From contig NZ_CP091787.1 in the NCBI RefSeq assembly GCF_022024035.1, positions 1,178,001 to 1,242,000 on the forward strand: DNA of 64,000 nt, in the 5' to 3' direction. Positions 1-9,600 of the stretch are shown one piece after another. The position numbers were made by a program, and so were the translations under genes. A model generated the notes under the pieces. It had not been told where the DNA came from. It made no database searches and was given only the letters and a program-made list of their open reading frames with translations. The first letter of the stretch is position 1. Each line of letters begins with the position of its first letter. Source of the stretch: Prevotella sp. E13-17. GTDB taxonomy: Bacteria; Bacteroidota; Bacteroidia; Bacteroidales; Bacteroidaceae.

Positions 1-607
1 TGTTCTTTGCATGGGCTCTAATTGGGGATGCCCATCCTCCGCAACGTTTAGTTTCTTGATCATCCATGCCATATTGCGCCCCAATGTGCGCATGGTCTGC
101 ATGCCTTCTTCGTCCTGTGCTGCCTGCCCAGGTGTTTGCCCGTAAACCATGTTCCAGTATTGCGAGCTGACAATAGGCATATTCAGTATGGTGAAGTATT
201 TGTTGAGTCGGTCGAATGCTGCCGAAGCACCGCCTCTGCGACAAACGACAACGCTGGCGGCGGGCTTGAATTGCAGGTCTTGCCCCAACGAATAGAACAC
301 GCGGTCGAGGAGTGCACAGAGAGAACCGTTGGGGCCTCCATAGTAAACGGGCGAGCCAACGACCAGCCCGTCTATCCCGTCTTTGATAGTGCGCATGACG
401 TTATAATAGAGATCGTCGTGGAAAGTGCAGCGATTGTTGTTTCTTCCACACATGCCACAAGCAATGCATCCCTGTACGGCTTTCTTTCCAATGGAAATGA
501 TGGTCGTTTCTATACCTTCTTCATTGAGGGTACGAGCCACCTCGCTCAGTGCCAGAAAAGTGTTGCCATTCTCCTTGGGACTTCCATTTATCAATAAGAC
601 CTTCATC
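1..607 (-). CDS. Flavodoxin-fold NAD(P)H-dependent oxidoreductase / iron-sulfur flavoprotein-like (partial)
   Basis: Partial gene that runs off the left edge; about 202 codons are visible from the ATG at 605-607. The N-terminus MKVLLINGSPKENGNT is the FMN phosphate-binding loop of the NADPH-dependent FMN reductase/flavodoxin-fold family. Residues 47-60 carry C-x2-C-x2-C-x6-C, the compact cysteine cluster of iron-sulfur flavoproteins, so a [4Fe-4S] cluster beside FMN is possible. SPVYYGGPNGS is a second typical flavin-loop motif. The likely role is cytosolic electron transfer; the substrate cannot be told. A TAAATTTG promoter element lies 35 bp upstream. The gene is divergent from the GH92 gene. 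Confidence 0.8.
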
Positions 608-641
608 TGTGTTTCAATATTCTAGTTTGATTACACGATGC

Positions 642-649
642 AAATTTAG
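642..649 (-). promoter_or_regulatory. -7 promoter element of the flavoprotein gene
   Basis: TAAATTTG on the minus strand fits the Bacteroidota -7 consensus TAnnTTTG, 35 bp before the ATG at 607. No clear -33 TTTG was seen. Confidence 0.5.
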
Positions 650-715
650 CTATTATTTCTGTGAATAATGTCATAAACCTGATAAAAAAATCTAATAATA
701 AACTGATATGCGTAT

Positions 716-731
716 TATCTTTGTATCTTTG
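716..731 (+). promoter_or_regulatory. Tandem -7 promoter elements of the GH92 gene
   Basis: Two adjacent TATCTTTG octamers (716-723 and 724-731) both match TAnnTTTG, about 20-28 bp before the ATG at 752. Which one is used cannot be told from sequence. Confidence 0.55.
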
Positions 732-751
732 CACAAAATTTCCGAACCAAA

Positions 752-2971
752 ATGAAAACTAGATTCGTCCTCCTTCTATGGCTTAGTGGTTTGACGGCAA
801 GTATGCTGGCTACCGACCACACTTCGTATGTAAACCCTTTTATTGGCACTCAGACCGATGAGACAGGCGCCCTTAGTGGATCGACATTCCCTGGGGCAAC
901 GATGCCGCAAGGCATGGTGCAGCTGAGTCCTGAAACAGAGCAAATGGTGACTTGGGATCCTTGTTCTGGCTATGACTACAATCGTGATTCTATCTATGGT
1001 TTTACCCATACTCATCTCAGCGGAACGGGGTGCACAGACCTGATAGACGTCAGCTTAATGCCTCTGTCCCATGAAGTGAATGCTGCCGAGTTGAGTAGGG
1101 GCGTGTTCGGTCAGCGATATAGTCATCAGGCCGAGGCTGCTCGTCCGGGCTATTATATGGTTGAACTCCAGGAGAGTGGCGTCCGCGTAGAGCTCTCAGC
1201 TACCGTTCGTACTGGCATTCATCGCTACACGTTCCCCCAAGGTAAGCCCCAAACCATTGTCCTCGATTTGGACAGAGGTACCTATCGCGGCGAGGCATAT
1301 TACACAGGACGCCGGGCCTATCAGATCATACAAAGCCAGATGCGTGTTGTCGATGACCACACCATAGAGGGTTTCCGTGTCATTACAGGATGGGCCAAGT
1401 TGCGCAAAGTCTATTTTCGTGCAGAGTTCTCACGCCCCTTCAGTCAGCGTCTTCTGATGGATGGCAGACGCAATGTTGGCGGGAGCCCTGTGGTCAATGG
1501 TCGTTCGCTGCGTGGTGCGCTCAGTTTCGACCCTGCTGACGGTAGGGAGTTGACAGTCAAGGTGGCTATCTCGCCAGTCGATAATCTGGGAGCGCGCAAG
1601 AATATGAAGGCTGAGGCGCAAAGCTGGAATTTCAATGATTACACCCAGGCTGCTCACAACGCATGGGAGAAAGCATTGGCATGTATCGATGTTGATGGCA
1701 CACAAGAGCAAAAGACCATTTTCTACACCGGCCTTTATCATGTGCTGATGCAGCCCAATACCATGAGCGATGTGGATGGACGCTATATGGACACCAACTT
1801 TGAAATCAAGCAGATGCCTCGTGGCGAGGCATATCATAGCACCTTCAGCCTTTGGGATACGTTCCGCGCGGCTCATCCACTTTATACGCTCATCGCCCCA
1901 GATGTAGCAGCTCAGTTTGTTCGCGACATGGTGCGTCATCACCAGACCTATGGCTATCTGCCCATTTGGGACCTGTGGGGGCAGGATAACTACTGCATGA
2001 TTGGCAATCATGCCATTCCCGTGCTGGCTGATGCCATATTGGCAGAGCTGCCTGGCATTGATGTTGACGAGGCGTATCAGGCCATGGTGGAGAGCAGCAC
2101 CCGTAGTCATCTCAACTCGCCATTCGAGGTGTGGGAGAAGTATGGCTATATGCCTCAGACGCTGCAGAACACCAGTGTTAGCATCACCCTCGAACAGGCT
2201 TTTGATGATTGGTGCGTGGCAGCTGTCGCAAAGAAATTGGGCCGTAAGGCAGACTACGAGCGATTCATCCGTCGCAGCGAGTTCTATCGCAATCTGTTCG
2301 ATGCCAAAACGGGCTTCTTCCGTGCCAAGGATGAGAGAGGCAACTGGATAGAACCTTTCGATCCCCTCAGCTATGAGAATCCTTCTTTCATCGAGGGTAA
2401 TGCTTGGCAGTATATGTGGTTTGTGCCTCAAAATCCGAAAGGACTCATCGAACTGCTGGGCGGTGAGAAGAACTTCTTGAAGAAACTTGATGAGAACTTT
2501 TCGCTGACTGCAACCAGTGGTGAGGTGAATGGCAATGCCAGCGGCTTCATCGGACAGTATGCGCATGGCAACGAGCCCAGCCACCACACGGTATATCTCT
2601 ACAACTTTGCAGGTCGCCCGCAGCGCACCCAGGAGTTGGTGGAGCAGGTGCGCAGTCAGTTCTATAACGCCACCCCCTGTGGCTATGCCGGCAACGACGA
2701 CTGTGGACAGATGTCGGCATGGTATATCTTCTCTTCATTGGGTTTCTACCCGTTCAATGCTGGTGCTGCCGAGTATGTCATTGGCACACCGCTCTTCAAG
2801 CGTGCAACGCTGCATTTGGCAGGTGGACGCGATTTTGTCGTTACGGCTCCCAATAAGACAGCCCAGAAGGTACATGTGAAACGCGTGAAGCTGAATGGAA
2901 AAACAATGAAAGAGCTGGTACTCTCGCATCAGCAGATCATGGAGGGTGGTACCCTTCAATTCGATATGTAA
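752..2971 (+). CDS. GH92 family exo-alpha-mannosidase, secreted
   Basis: 739 residues, the usual size for GH92. A signal peptide occupies about residues 1-20 (MKTRFVLLLWLSGLTASMLA), so the enzyme is exported to the periplasm or cell surface. Seen directly: YVNPFIGT at the mature N-terminus, HTHLSGTGC near residue 88, and GNDDCGQMSAWYIFSSLGFY near the C-terminus, which holds the acidic residues and the conserved DxGQMSAW block of the family. Known for the family: calcium-dependent, inverting removal of alpha-linked mannose from N-glycans or yeast mannan. No SusC/SusD pair is adjacent, so it is not in an obvious polysaccharide utilization locus. The start is fixed by the signal peptide and the promoter just upstream. 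Confidence 0.93.
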   Translation: MKTRFVLLLWLSGLTASMLATDHTSYVNPFIGTQTDETGALSGSTFPGATMPQGMVQLSPETEQMVTWDPCSGYDYNRDSIYGFTHTHLSGTGCTDLIDVSLMPLSHEVNAAELSRGVFGQRYSHQAEAARPGYYMVELQESGVRVELSATVRTGIHRYTFPQGKPQTIVLDLDRGTYRGEAYYTGRRAYQIIQSQMRVVDDHTIEGFRVITGWAKLRKVYFRAEFSRPFSQRLLMDGRRNVGGSPVVNGRSLRGALSFDPADGRELTVKVAISPVDNLGARKNMKAEAQSWNFNDYTQAAHNAWEKALACIDVDGTQEQKTIFYTGLYHVLMQPNTMSDVDGRYMDTNFEIKQMPRGEAYHSTFSLWDTFRAAHPLYTLIAPDVAAQFVRDMVRHHQTYGYLPIWDLWGQDNYCMIGNHAIPVLADAILAELPGIDVDEAYQAMVESSTRSHLNSPFEVWEKYGYMPQTLQNTSVSITLEQAFDDWCVAAVAKKLGRKADYERFIRRSEFYRNLFDAKTGFFRAKDERGNWIEPFDPLSYENPSFIEGNAWQYMWFVPQNPKGLIELLGGEKNFLKKLDENFSLTATSGEVNGNASGFIGQYAHGNEPSHHTVYLYNFAGRPQRTQELVEQVRSQFYNATPCGYAGNDDCGQMSAWYIFSSLGFYPFNAGAAEYVIGTPLFKRATLHLAGGRDFVVTAPNKTAQKVHVKRVKLNGKTMKELVLSHQQIMEGGTLQFDM

Positions 2972-2998
2972 TGTTTTTGATAATATAATTAAGGTATA

Positions 2999-3526
2999 AT
3001 GGAACAATTTGAAGAGACTCTACGCAGTGACCTGCACCAATTCTTGTTAAGTGGTCAAAGGGTGGACGAGCGTTTGCCGGAATGTCCTGATGTAGAAGAT
3101 AAATGGGAAGACATCGCACGAGCTTATATCCCCGATGGCATTCGTGAGTTTCAGAACTTTCCCTCTGCGAGTTTGGGGTGGATGATGTATATCGGTATGG
3201 CTATAGCCCAGATGTGGGATAAGGAGTGGGACATCTATTCCAAGGTGGATGACCTGTATGCCTACCTGCGTGACAAACGCGGCTATGATGCTATGGATGA
3301 ATATGTACGCGAGGAAATCCTGTTGCTCAAGGGTGAATCCTATTCGCAGATGGAAAAACTGGTGGGCGAATGTGCCTCGCGTGTCTATAATGCGCTGTTG
3401 CGTCAGAATATTGAGCCAGGAACAAAGGAGGCGTTTAATGCCTATGTCTCGTGTTTGCATCAGCTCTATTTGATGGGTGCTGCCATCCAATTAAAGCAGA
3501 TGGGCTACCATATGGCAAAAATGTAG
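2999..3526 (+). CDS. Conserved hypothetical protein, mostly helical, 175 aa
   Basis: Not recognised as a named family. No signal peptide; the sequence is rich in charged and aromatic residues (EEILLLKGESYSQMEKL) with one hydrophobic glycine-containing stretch (GWMMYIGMAIAQMW, near residue 60) that could be a buried helix. It starts 28 bp after the GH92 stop and is followed 20 bp later by the redox protein at 3546, so it may be cotranscribed with both. It is probably a cytosolic protein of unknown function. Confidence 0.75.
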   Translation: MEQFEETLRSDLHQFLLSGQRVDERLPECPDVEDKWEDIARAYIPDGIREFQNFPSASLGWMMYIGMAIAQMWDKEWDIYSKVDDLYAYLRDKRGYDAMDEYVREEILLLKGESYSQMEKLVGECASRVYNALLRQNIEPGTKEAFNAYVSCLHQLYLMGAAIQLKQMGYHMAKM

Positions 3527-3545
3527 AATCGTCATATATCATATA

Positions 3546-3941
3546 ATGGGAATAATGGAAACAAGAAAGAACATTGCAAAAGAGAAAAAACGTAGTGGAA
3601 GTCATAACTGTGCCCAGGCTGTCCTGCACACCTATGCCGATATAGCCGGGGTCGATGAGGACATGGCCATGAATATGGCAAACGCCTTCGGAACGGGCAT
3701 GGGGTGCATGGAAGGCACCTGTGGTGCACTGGTTGGAGCAGGCATGGTGCTGGGTATGGTCAATAAGGATAAAGTGAAGTCAATGAAGCAGATGCGTGAG
3801 ATCATGACTAAATTCCAGCAGCGTAATGGTGCCACACAGTGTAAACTGTTGAAAGGTGTCGGCACGAAAGTCGTTCTTCGCGAATGTCCCGATTGTGTTG
3901 CAGATGCTGCCGAGTTCCTGGAAGAACAGCTCGGCGCATAG
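3546..3941 (+). CDS. C_GCAxxG_C_C family putative redox protein
   Basis: 131 residues. Cysteines are spaced as in the C_GCAxxG_C_C family: SHNCAQAV near residue 21, GMGCMEGTCGALVGAGM near residues 54-70, then single cysteines in QCKLL and RECPDC. The family is thought to be redox active and is often encoded beside ferredoxin-type proteins, which fits the 4Fe-4S protein encoded next at 4014. The first ATG (3546) is used here; METRK at 3555 is an equally plausible start nine bases later. Confidence 0.85.
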   Translation: MGIMETRKNIAKEKKRSGSHNCAQAVLHTYADIAGVDEDMAMNMANAFGTGMGCMEGTCGALVGAGMVLGMVNKDKVKSMKQMREIMTKFQQRNGATQCKLLKGVGTKVVLRECPDCVADAAEFLEEQLGA

Positions 3942-4013
3942 TTGATGCACAATCTTGGTATGGTTTTTGTGGTAAGGTTGATAGATTGTCATTCAGAATA
4001 ACATTAAAGAATC

Positions 4014-4718
4014 ATGATGGAACAAAAGAAGAAAAACTTTCATAGGCATTTTGCCACATCAGGGCACTCGCTCTATTGGATTATTATCACCTATCTAATC
4101 GTAGGTTGGTTCTTCCCTGCCATCGGCCTGATAGCGCTGATTTGCATGATAGGTCCAGTAGTCACCTCCATTTGGCGTGGTCGCTTCTGGTGCGGAAATG
4201 TGTGTCCACGAGGAAATTTGTACGACCGTCTGCTCTCAAAATATTCTCCTCACAAGCCGATACCCCGTTTCGTGCGTACGTCGGGATTCCGCCTGTTCAT
4301 GGTGTTCTTCATCTTCACCATGTTCGGACTGCAATTGAGTCAGGCACGTTGGAGTGAAGGCGGACTGGCCATGTGGAGTGACATCGGTCGTGTGTTCTGG
4401 ACCATCATCCTCATGACCACCGTTGTGGGTGTTGTACTCTCGTTTATTTATGCGCCTCGCACTTGGTGCAGCTTCTGTCCAATGGGCACCATCTCTCGTT
4501 GGGTGGCACCCAAACAGGCTCCTCTCCCCAAGTCTTTCAAAGGCATCCACGTCAGCAGCGCTTGTAAGACTACTTGTAAGATGTGTGCCCGCGTGTGTCC
4601 CATGCAGCTCACGCCTTATGAGGCAAGTGGCGAGGCAACGGGCTATCTGCACCCCGACTGCATCAAGTGTCGCAAGTGTACCTTGGCATGTCCCACAAAG
4701 GTAGTCAGCTATGAATAA
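4014..4718 (+). CDS. Membrane 4Fe-4S binding protein, NapH/FixG-like
   Basis: 234 residues. Hydrophobic helices lie near residues 18-48 and 120-145, with cysteine motifs FWCGNVCPRGN and TWCSFCPMGT after them, as in the NapH/CcoG (FixG) group. The C-terminal 55 residues hold a ferredoxin-type pair of motifs, CKMCARVCP and CIKCRKCTLACP. The predicted role is electron transfer at the cytoplasmic membrane; the partner is unknown. The downstream gene overlaps it by 8 bp, which suggests translational coupling. MM at the start leaves a one-codon ambiguity. Confidence 0.85.
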   Translation: MMEQKKKNFHRHFATSGHSLYWIIITYLIVGWFFPAIGLIALICMIGPVVTSIWRGRFWCGNVCPRGNLYDRLLSKYSPHKPIPRFVRTSGFRLFMVFFIFTMFGLQLSQARWSEGGLAMWSDIGRVFWTIILMTTVVGVVLSFIYAPRTWCSFCPMGTISRWVAPKQAPLPKSFKGIHVSSACKTTCKMCARVCPMQLTPYEASGEATGYLHPDCIKCRKCTLACPTKVVSYE

Positions 4719-5013
4719 AGTAAGGATCACAGCCATCCGGCAGACTGTCTATTCCGATCTTGTGGCGCAATACGAGAACCCCATAGAGCATGCTTGTGGA
4801 GTAAGGGTAGGGCAGCAGTGGATTTCTGTCGATGGCGAGCGTCCGGAAGGGATGTGTCCTTCTGCATGGTCTTCGATGCAAGAGTTTGTTGTGGCCTTGG
4901 CCCATGGCGGAGGCAACTTCTACGATGGATGGATGAAGAATCCGAAGAGTGCCATGATAAGTTGTAACGATGGATTCCGCCCCTTCAGTTTCCTGATTGA
5001 AGTGATCGAATAG
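4711..5013 (+). CDS. TIGR04076 family protein
   Basis: 100 residues. Matches the TIGR04076 pattern from memory: a basic N-terminal strand (KVRITAIRQTVYSDL), a GQ followed by PEGMCPSAW, then CNDGFRPFSFLIEVIE at the end. Function of the family is not known; it recurs near redox and iron-sulfur genes. Its start lies inside the end of the 4Fe-4S gene (8 bp overlap), so the two are likely made together. Confidence 0.8.
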   Translation: MNKVRITAIRQTVYSDLVAQYENPIEHACGVRVGQQWISVDGERPEGMCPSAWSSMQEFVVALAHGGGNFYDGWMKNPKSAMISCNDGFRPFSFLIEVIE

Positions 5014-5027
5014 TCGATTACTTCAAT

Positions 5028-6200
5028 CTAATCTTCGGGCCATGGTTTAAAATCTAATTCCAACTCGGTCCAATGATTCTCTTCCTGTGGTGTGGAAGTT
5101 CCAGGCTTTGACACCCCTAAGCCTATCAGACGGATGGGGTGAGAGTGATACTCTACACCCTGCATCAGTCGTTTTGCCAGTGGCAGAATATCGCCCTTAC
5201 TACGTAGAATATGGTCTGCGGTGATGCTGCGAGTAATTTGCTGAAAGTCCATAAACTTGCCATCCTGGCGAGTTTGCTCTCGCTCGGCAGCGTCGAAGTA
5301 AACTTCACTCTGCTCTCGTTTATTCGCAAACTTAACCTTCAGTGTCAACGTTCGACCTTCAAAGTGGTTCTTCTCAATGCGTCTGACCAGCTCAAGCACA
5401 GTGTGATAGAGGTGAATAGTGATGTCAGCGTTTTTGCTGATGTCCGATTCAAATGTATGCTCGCAACTCACAGACTTGCGCTCCCATTCAGAGATGACGG
5501 GCCTGTTGTCAATGCCTCTCGAGAAGTTATAGAACACCTGTCCCATCTTTCCGAACTCTTGAGTCAGTCGGCTTTGCGTCATGTTTCTCAGGTCAAGTCC
5601 CGTAAAGATACCCATGCGGTGCATTTTCACAGCGGTTTTCTGGCCTACGCCCCAAATCTTCTCTACTTTCAGATGAGCGATGAAATCCAGTGCTCTGTCT
5701 GGATGAATCACTGTCAGTCCGTCGGGTTTGCGCCAGTCAGAGGCAATCTTTGCAAGAAACTTACAGTAGCTGACGCCTGCCGATGCCGTCAGTCCTGTCG
5801 TCTCGCGAATACGTTGCTTGATTTCGCGGGCAATAGCTACCCCTAACTCGATTTCTTTTTTGTTCTCCGTCACGTCGAGAAAAGCCTCGTCTAGAGATAT
5901 CGGTTCAATCAAATCGGTATAGTCGTGAAATATCTCATGTAATTGGGCAGACACCTCCTTATACTTTTGAAAGTGAGGTTCCACGATGATCAGCTGTGGA
6001 CAAAGACGCTTGGCCACCTGAATAGACTGCGCAGAATGCACACCGAATCGTCGGGCTTCGTAGCTGGCTGTCGAGACCACACCGCGTTCTGCATCATGGC
6101 CAACCGCAATAGGTTTGCCTCTCAGTTCGGGATTGTCGCGCTGTTCTACAGCAGCGAAGAACTGATCCATGTCCACATGAATGATCTTATTTGTTACCAT
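5028..6200 (-). CDS. dinB: DNA polymerase IV (Y family)
   Basis: 390 residues, full length for Pol IV. HVDMDQFFAAVEQRDNP at residues 8-24 holds the first metal-binding Asp, and ISLDEAFLDVT holds the SLDEAF motif with the second acidic pair. GVGQKTAVKMHRMGI is the helix-hairpin-helix of the thumb, and the little-finger domain follows. It performs error-prone translesion synthesis in the cytosol. Convergent with the TIGR04076 gene. A TACCTTTG promoter at 6249-6256 gives a leader of about 40 nt. No LexA-like operator was recognised. Confidence 0.95.
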   Translation of the reverse strand: MVTNKIIHVDMDQFFAAVEQRDNPELRGKPIAVGHDAERGVVSTASYEARRFGVHSAQSIQVAKRLCPQLIIVEPHFQKYKEVSAQLHEIFHDYTDLIEPISLDEAFLDVTENKKEIELGVAIAREIKQRIRETTGLTASAGVSYCKFLAKIASDWRKPDGLTVIHPDRALDFIAHLKVEKIWGVGQKTAVKMHRMGIFTGLDLRNMTQSRLTQEFGKMGQVFYNFSRGIDNRPVISEWERKSVSCEHTFESDISKNADITIHLYHTVLELVRRIEKNHFEGRTLTLKVKFANKREQSEVYFDAAEREQTRQDGKFMDFQQITRSITADHILRSKGDILPLAKRLMQGVEYHSHPIRLIGLGVSKPGTSTPQEENHWTELELDFKPWPED

Positions 6201-6248
6201 GCTTCAGCTTTGAGAGTTGTCACGATGCCCGTGTTCTAAAGTTTTATG

Positions 6249-6256
6249 CAAAGGTA
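6249..6256 (-). promoter_or_regulatory. -7 promoter element of dinB
   Basis: TACCTTTG on the minus strand matches TAnnTTTG, 49 bp before the dinB ATG. Confidence 0.5.
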
Positions 6257-6309
6257 TTAAATATTCTTCAATAATCCTCAATATGCCAGTGCTTTTTCTA
6301 TGTAGGTAA

Positions 6310-6567
6310 AGAGCAATCCCTTTCCTTCATCAAGAAACTGCCTATGAACTAAGTTGGATTGGAGGAAACTTTAACCAAACTGTTAGGTGTGCCAATGAAT
6401 TGGCAATTATCGAGTTGAACCAGTCCTATTTTGATAAAGTCTTTTTCCCTCAGATTAGAGAGATACAGGAATTGATTTGTGATATTAAGGAAGAGCAACA
6501 TCAGATTGCCCAGACGCTCATCCGGAAACTCAGAAGAATGACAGTTGGGCTATATCTAATCAAGTAG
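6310..6567 (+). pseudogene. Remnant of a plasmid mobilization protein (MobC/BmgB-like)
   Basis: An 85-codon open stretch ending in TAG at 6565-6567, with an in-frame stop at 6307-6309 and no good start codon. The translation includes ELSWIGGNFNQTVRCANELA, which resembles the relaxosome accessory family pattern IGxNxNQ-x-R-x-N, followed by a coiled-coil-like FFPQIREIQELICDIKEEQ. It lies in the otherwise gene-free 6257-6608 gap directly before the restriction-modification genes. Inferred to be the tail of a decayed mobile element. Homology is from memory only. Confidence 0.45.
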
Positions 6568-6608
6568 AATAAATATATTGTTGCAAAAAAACAGTAACCC
6601 TTTTTTTT

Positions 6609-9600
6609 ATGCAAAAGTTTTTGTATATTTGCAGCAAAATAATCAATCCTATCAATAGAAGCGTGTTAGAAAGCCAAATTGAGAATAGTTTCATAAGGAA
6701 ACTAACAACAGACTTGAAGTATGTCTATCGTGATGATATTCACGACAGACAGAGCCTTGAGCGTAACTTCAGGGAGAAATTTCAAGCTTTGAACAAGGTG
6801 CATTTGACAGATGCTGAGTTTACCCGTTTGATGGAGGAACTTACTAATTCTGATGTCTATGCCTCTTCCAAGAGATTGCGTGAAATTAATACGTTTATGC
6901 GTGAGGACGGCACACCTCTTCAATATACATTGGTTAATATCAAGGACTGGTGCAAGAATGACTACGAAGTCGTCAATCAGTTGCGAATGAACACCCGTTA
7001 TAGTTCGCATCGTTATGATGTGATATTACTGATTAACGGCTTGCCCCTTGTGCAGATAGAGTTAAAGACACTTGATGTCAGCCCTCGTCGTGCCATGCAG
7101 CAGATCGTTGACTATAAGAATGATGTTGGCAACGGATATACTAATTCGTTGCTCTGCTTCATGCAGATGTTCATTGTCAGCAACAGGACAAATACCTACT
7201 ATTTTGCTAACAACAACAGGACTCATTTCAATTTCAATGCTGCCGAGAACTATTTGCCGGTCTATCAATGGGCAGACGAGAAGAACAAGAAGATAACCAA
7301 CCTTGACGACTTCTCTGATGTCTTTTTAGCAAAGTGTAAGTTGGGTGAGATGATTAGCCGTTACATGGTACTTGTTGCCAGCGAACAGAAGATATTGATG
7401 ATGCGTCCTTATCAGATTTATGCTGTAAAGGCCATCATAAATTGTATCAATGAAAATCGTGGTAACGGCTATATCTGGCATACAACGGGTAGTGGCAAGA
7501 CGTTGACATCTTTTAAGGCTGCAACGCTGTTGAAGGACAATCCCGAAATCGACAAATGCCTGTTTGTGGTGGATCGTAAAGACCTTGACAGACAGACACG
7601 CGAGGAATTCAATAAGTTCCAAGAGGGTTGTGTGGAAGAGAACACCAATACAGATGCACTGGTGCGCAGAATGTTGTCGGAAGATTACTCTGACAAGATT
7701 ATTGTGACCACCATTCAGAAATTGGGTATCGCCTTAGATCCGCAGAATCGCGCTAACTATCAGAAACGTCTGCTTCCTGTAAGAGATATGCGTATGGTGT
7801 TTATCTTTGACGAATGCCATCGTTCGCAGTTTGGCGAGAACCACAAGGCCATTAAAGAGTTCTTCCCAAACTCTCAGTTGTTTGGCTTTACAGGAACACC
7901 CATTTTTGAGCAGAATGCATCCTATACGCAGATAACGGGTGAGGAGGCTCAGTATAAGACAACAGAAGACGTCTTTGAGAAAGAACTGCATGCCTATACT
8001 ATCACCAACGCTATTGATGATAAAAACGTGCTGCGTTTCCATGTGGACTACTTTAAGCCCGATGAGAACGATAATGTTATTGGCATTGCAAAGAAACAGG
8101 CTGTTGTCAAGATGATTCTGCAAAAACATAACAATGCCACTAATGAACGTCGCTTCAATGCGCTCTTTGCAACGGGGTCTATCAATGAAGCCATTGAGTA
8201 TTACCAGTTATTCAAGAAGATGCAGGCAGAGCAACAGGAAAAGGATGAGGCATTCGAGCCATTAAACATTGCTTGTGTATTCTCTCCACCTGCTGAAGGG
8301 AACAGGGACATTATGCAGATTCAGGAGGATTTGCAGCAAGAGCGTATCGACAATGAGAAAGAGCCAGATCAGAAAAAGGCTTCACTCATGGCTATCATAG
8401 ATGATTATAACAAACAGTATGGTACAAACCATTCTGTAGCTGAGTTTGATGCTTACTATCAGGATGTGCAGAAGCGCATCAAGAGCCAAAAGTACACTAA
8501 TCAAGACTATGCACATAAAAACAAGATAGATATTACGATTGTGGTGGATATGTTGCTGACAGGCTTTGACTCCAAGTATCTGAATACGCTGTATGTGGAT
8601 AAGAACTTGAAATATCATGGTCTGGTGCAGGCATTCTCACGTACCAACAGAATCTTAAACGACACGAAACCCTACGGGAACATCCTTGATTTTAGAGGGC
8701 AGCAGGATGCTGTTGATGAGGCTATTGCATTGTTCTCGGGCGAAAAGAATGGAGATGTTGCTCGACAAGTATGGCTTGTGGAGCCTGCAGAAGTCATCAT
8801 ACAGAAATACTGCAAGGCTGTGAATGACTTGCGCAATTTCATGCATCTTCAGAATCTGGAGTTTAAACCTGAAGAGGTAGCTAACCTGAAAGGCGATGAT
8901 GCCAAGGCTGGCTTCATCAACTATTTCAAGGAGGTGCAGCGATACAAGACCCAATTGGATCAATACACAGACCTTGTGAAAGTTGACAATAATGAAAATC
9001 CTTGGATGGCAAGTGAACTCATTGCCACAACGACATACGGTTTCAGGGATGATGATGAACTGCGCGCATTCCGTGGTGCTTACCTTGATGTAGCCAAGCA
9101 ACTGAAGACAAAACGCGAAAGCAACGATATAACAGTCTCTACAGAGATTGAGGACTTGGATTTCGAGTTTGTCCTGTTTGCGTCGGCTCTGATAGACTAT
9201 GATTATATCATGGAGTTAATTAGCCGCTATGTGGGTGCGCCCTCTATGCAGAAGATGACAAAGGAACAATTGGTAAACCTGATATGTTCCAGTGCCAACC
9301 TCATAGATGAGCGTGAGGATATCATCGACTATATTGACGACTTGGATGCCAAAGGTGTGAACGGCAAGACAGAGAAGGAAATAGAACAAGGCTATGAACT
9401 TTTCAAAAAAGACAAGTTCACCAAGGCTATCTCTTCCATTGCCGAAAAACATCACTTGGATATCGAAGCCGTTCAGACTTTTGTCAATGAAATCGTAGAG
9501 CGAAGAATCTTTGACGGTGAAAAACTTTACGACCTGATTGCCCCTCTGGAATTAGGCTGGAAAGATCGTGCCCGAAAAGAAGAGGAATTGATGAAAGACT

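Noticed and set aside
1430..2587. 385-codon open frame opposite the GH92 gene
   Set aside because: GH92 motifs and signal peptide are strong on the plus strand; the opposite frame is a compositional shadow.
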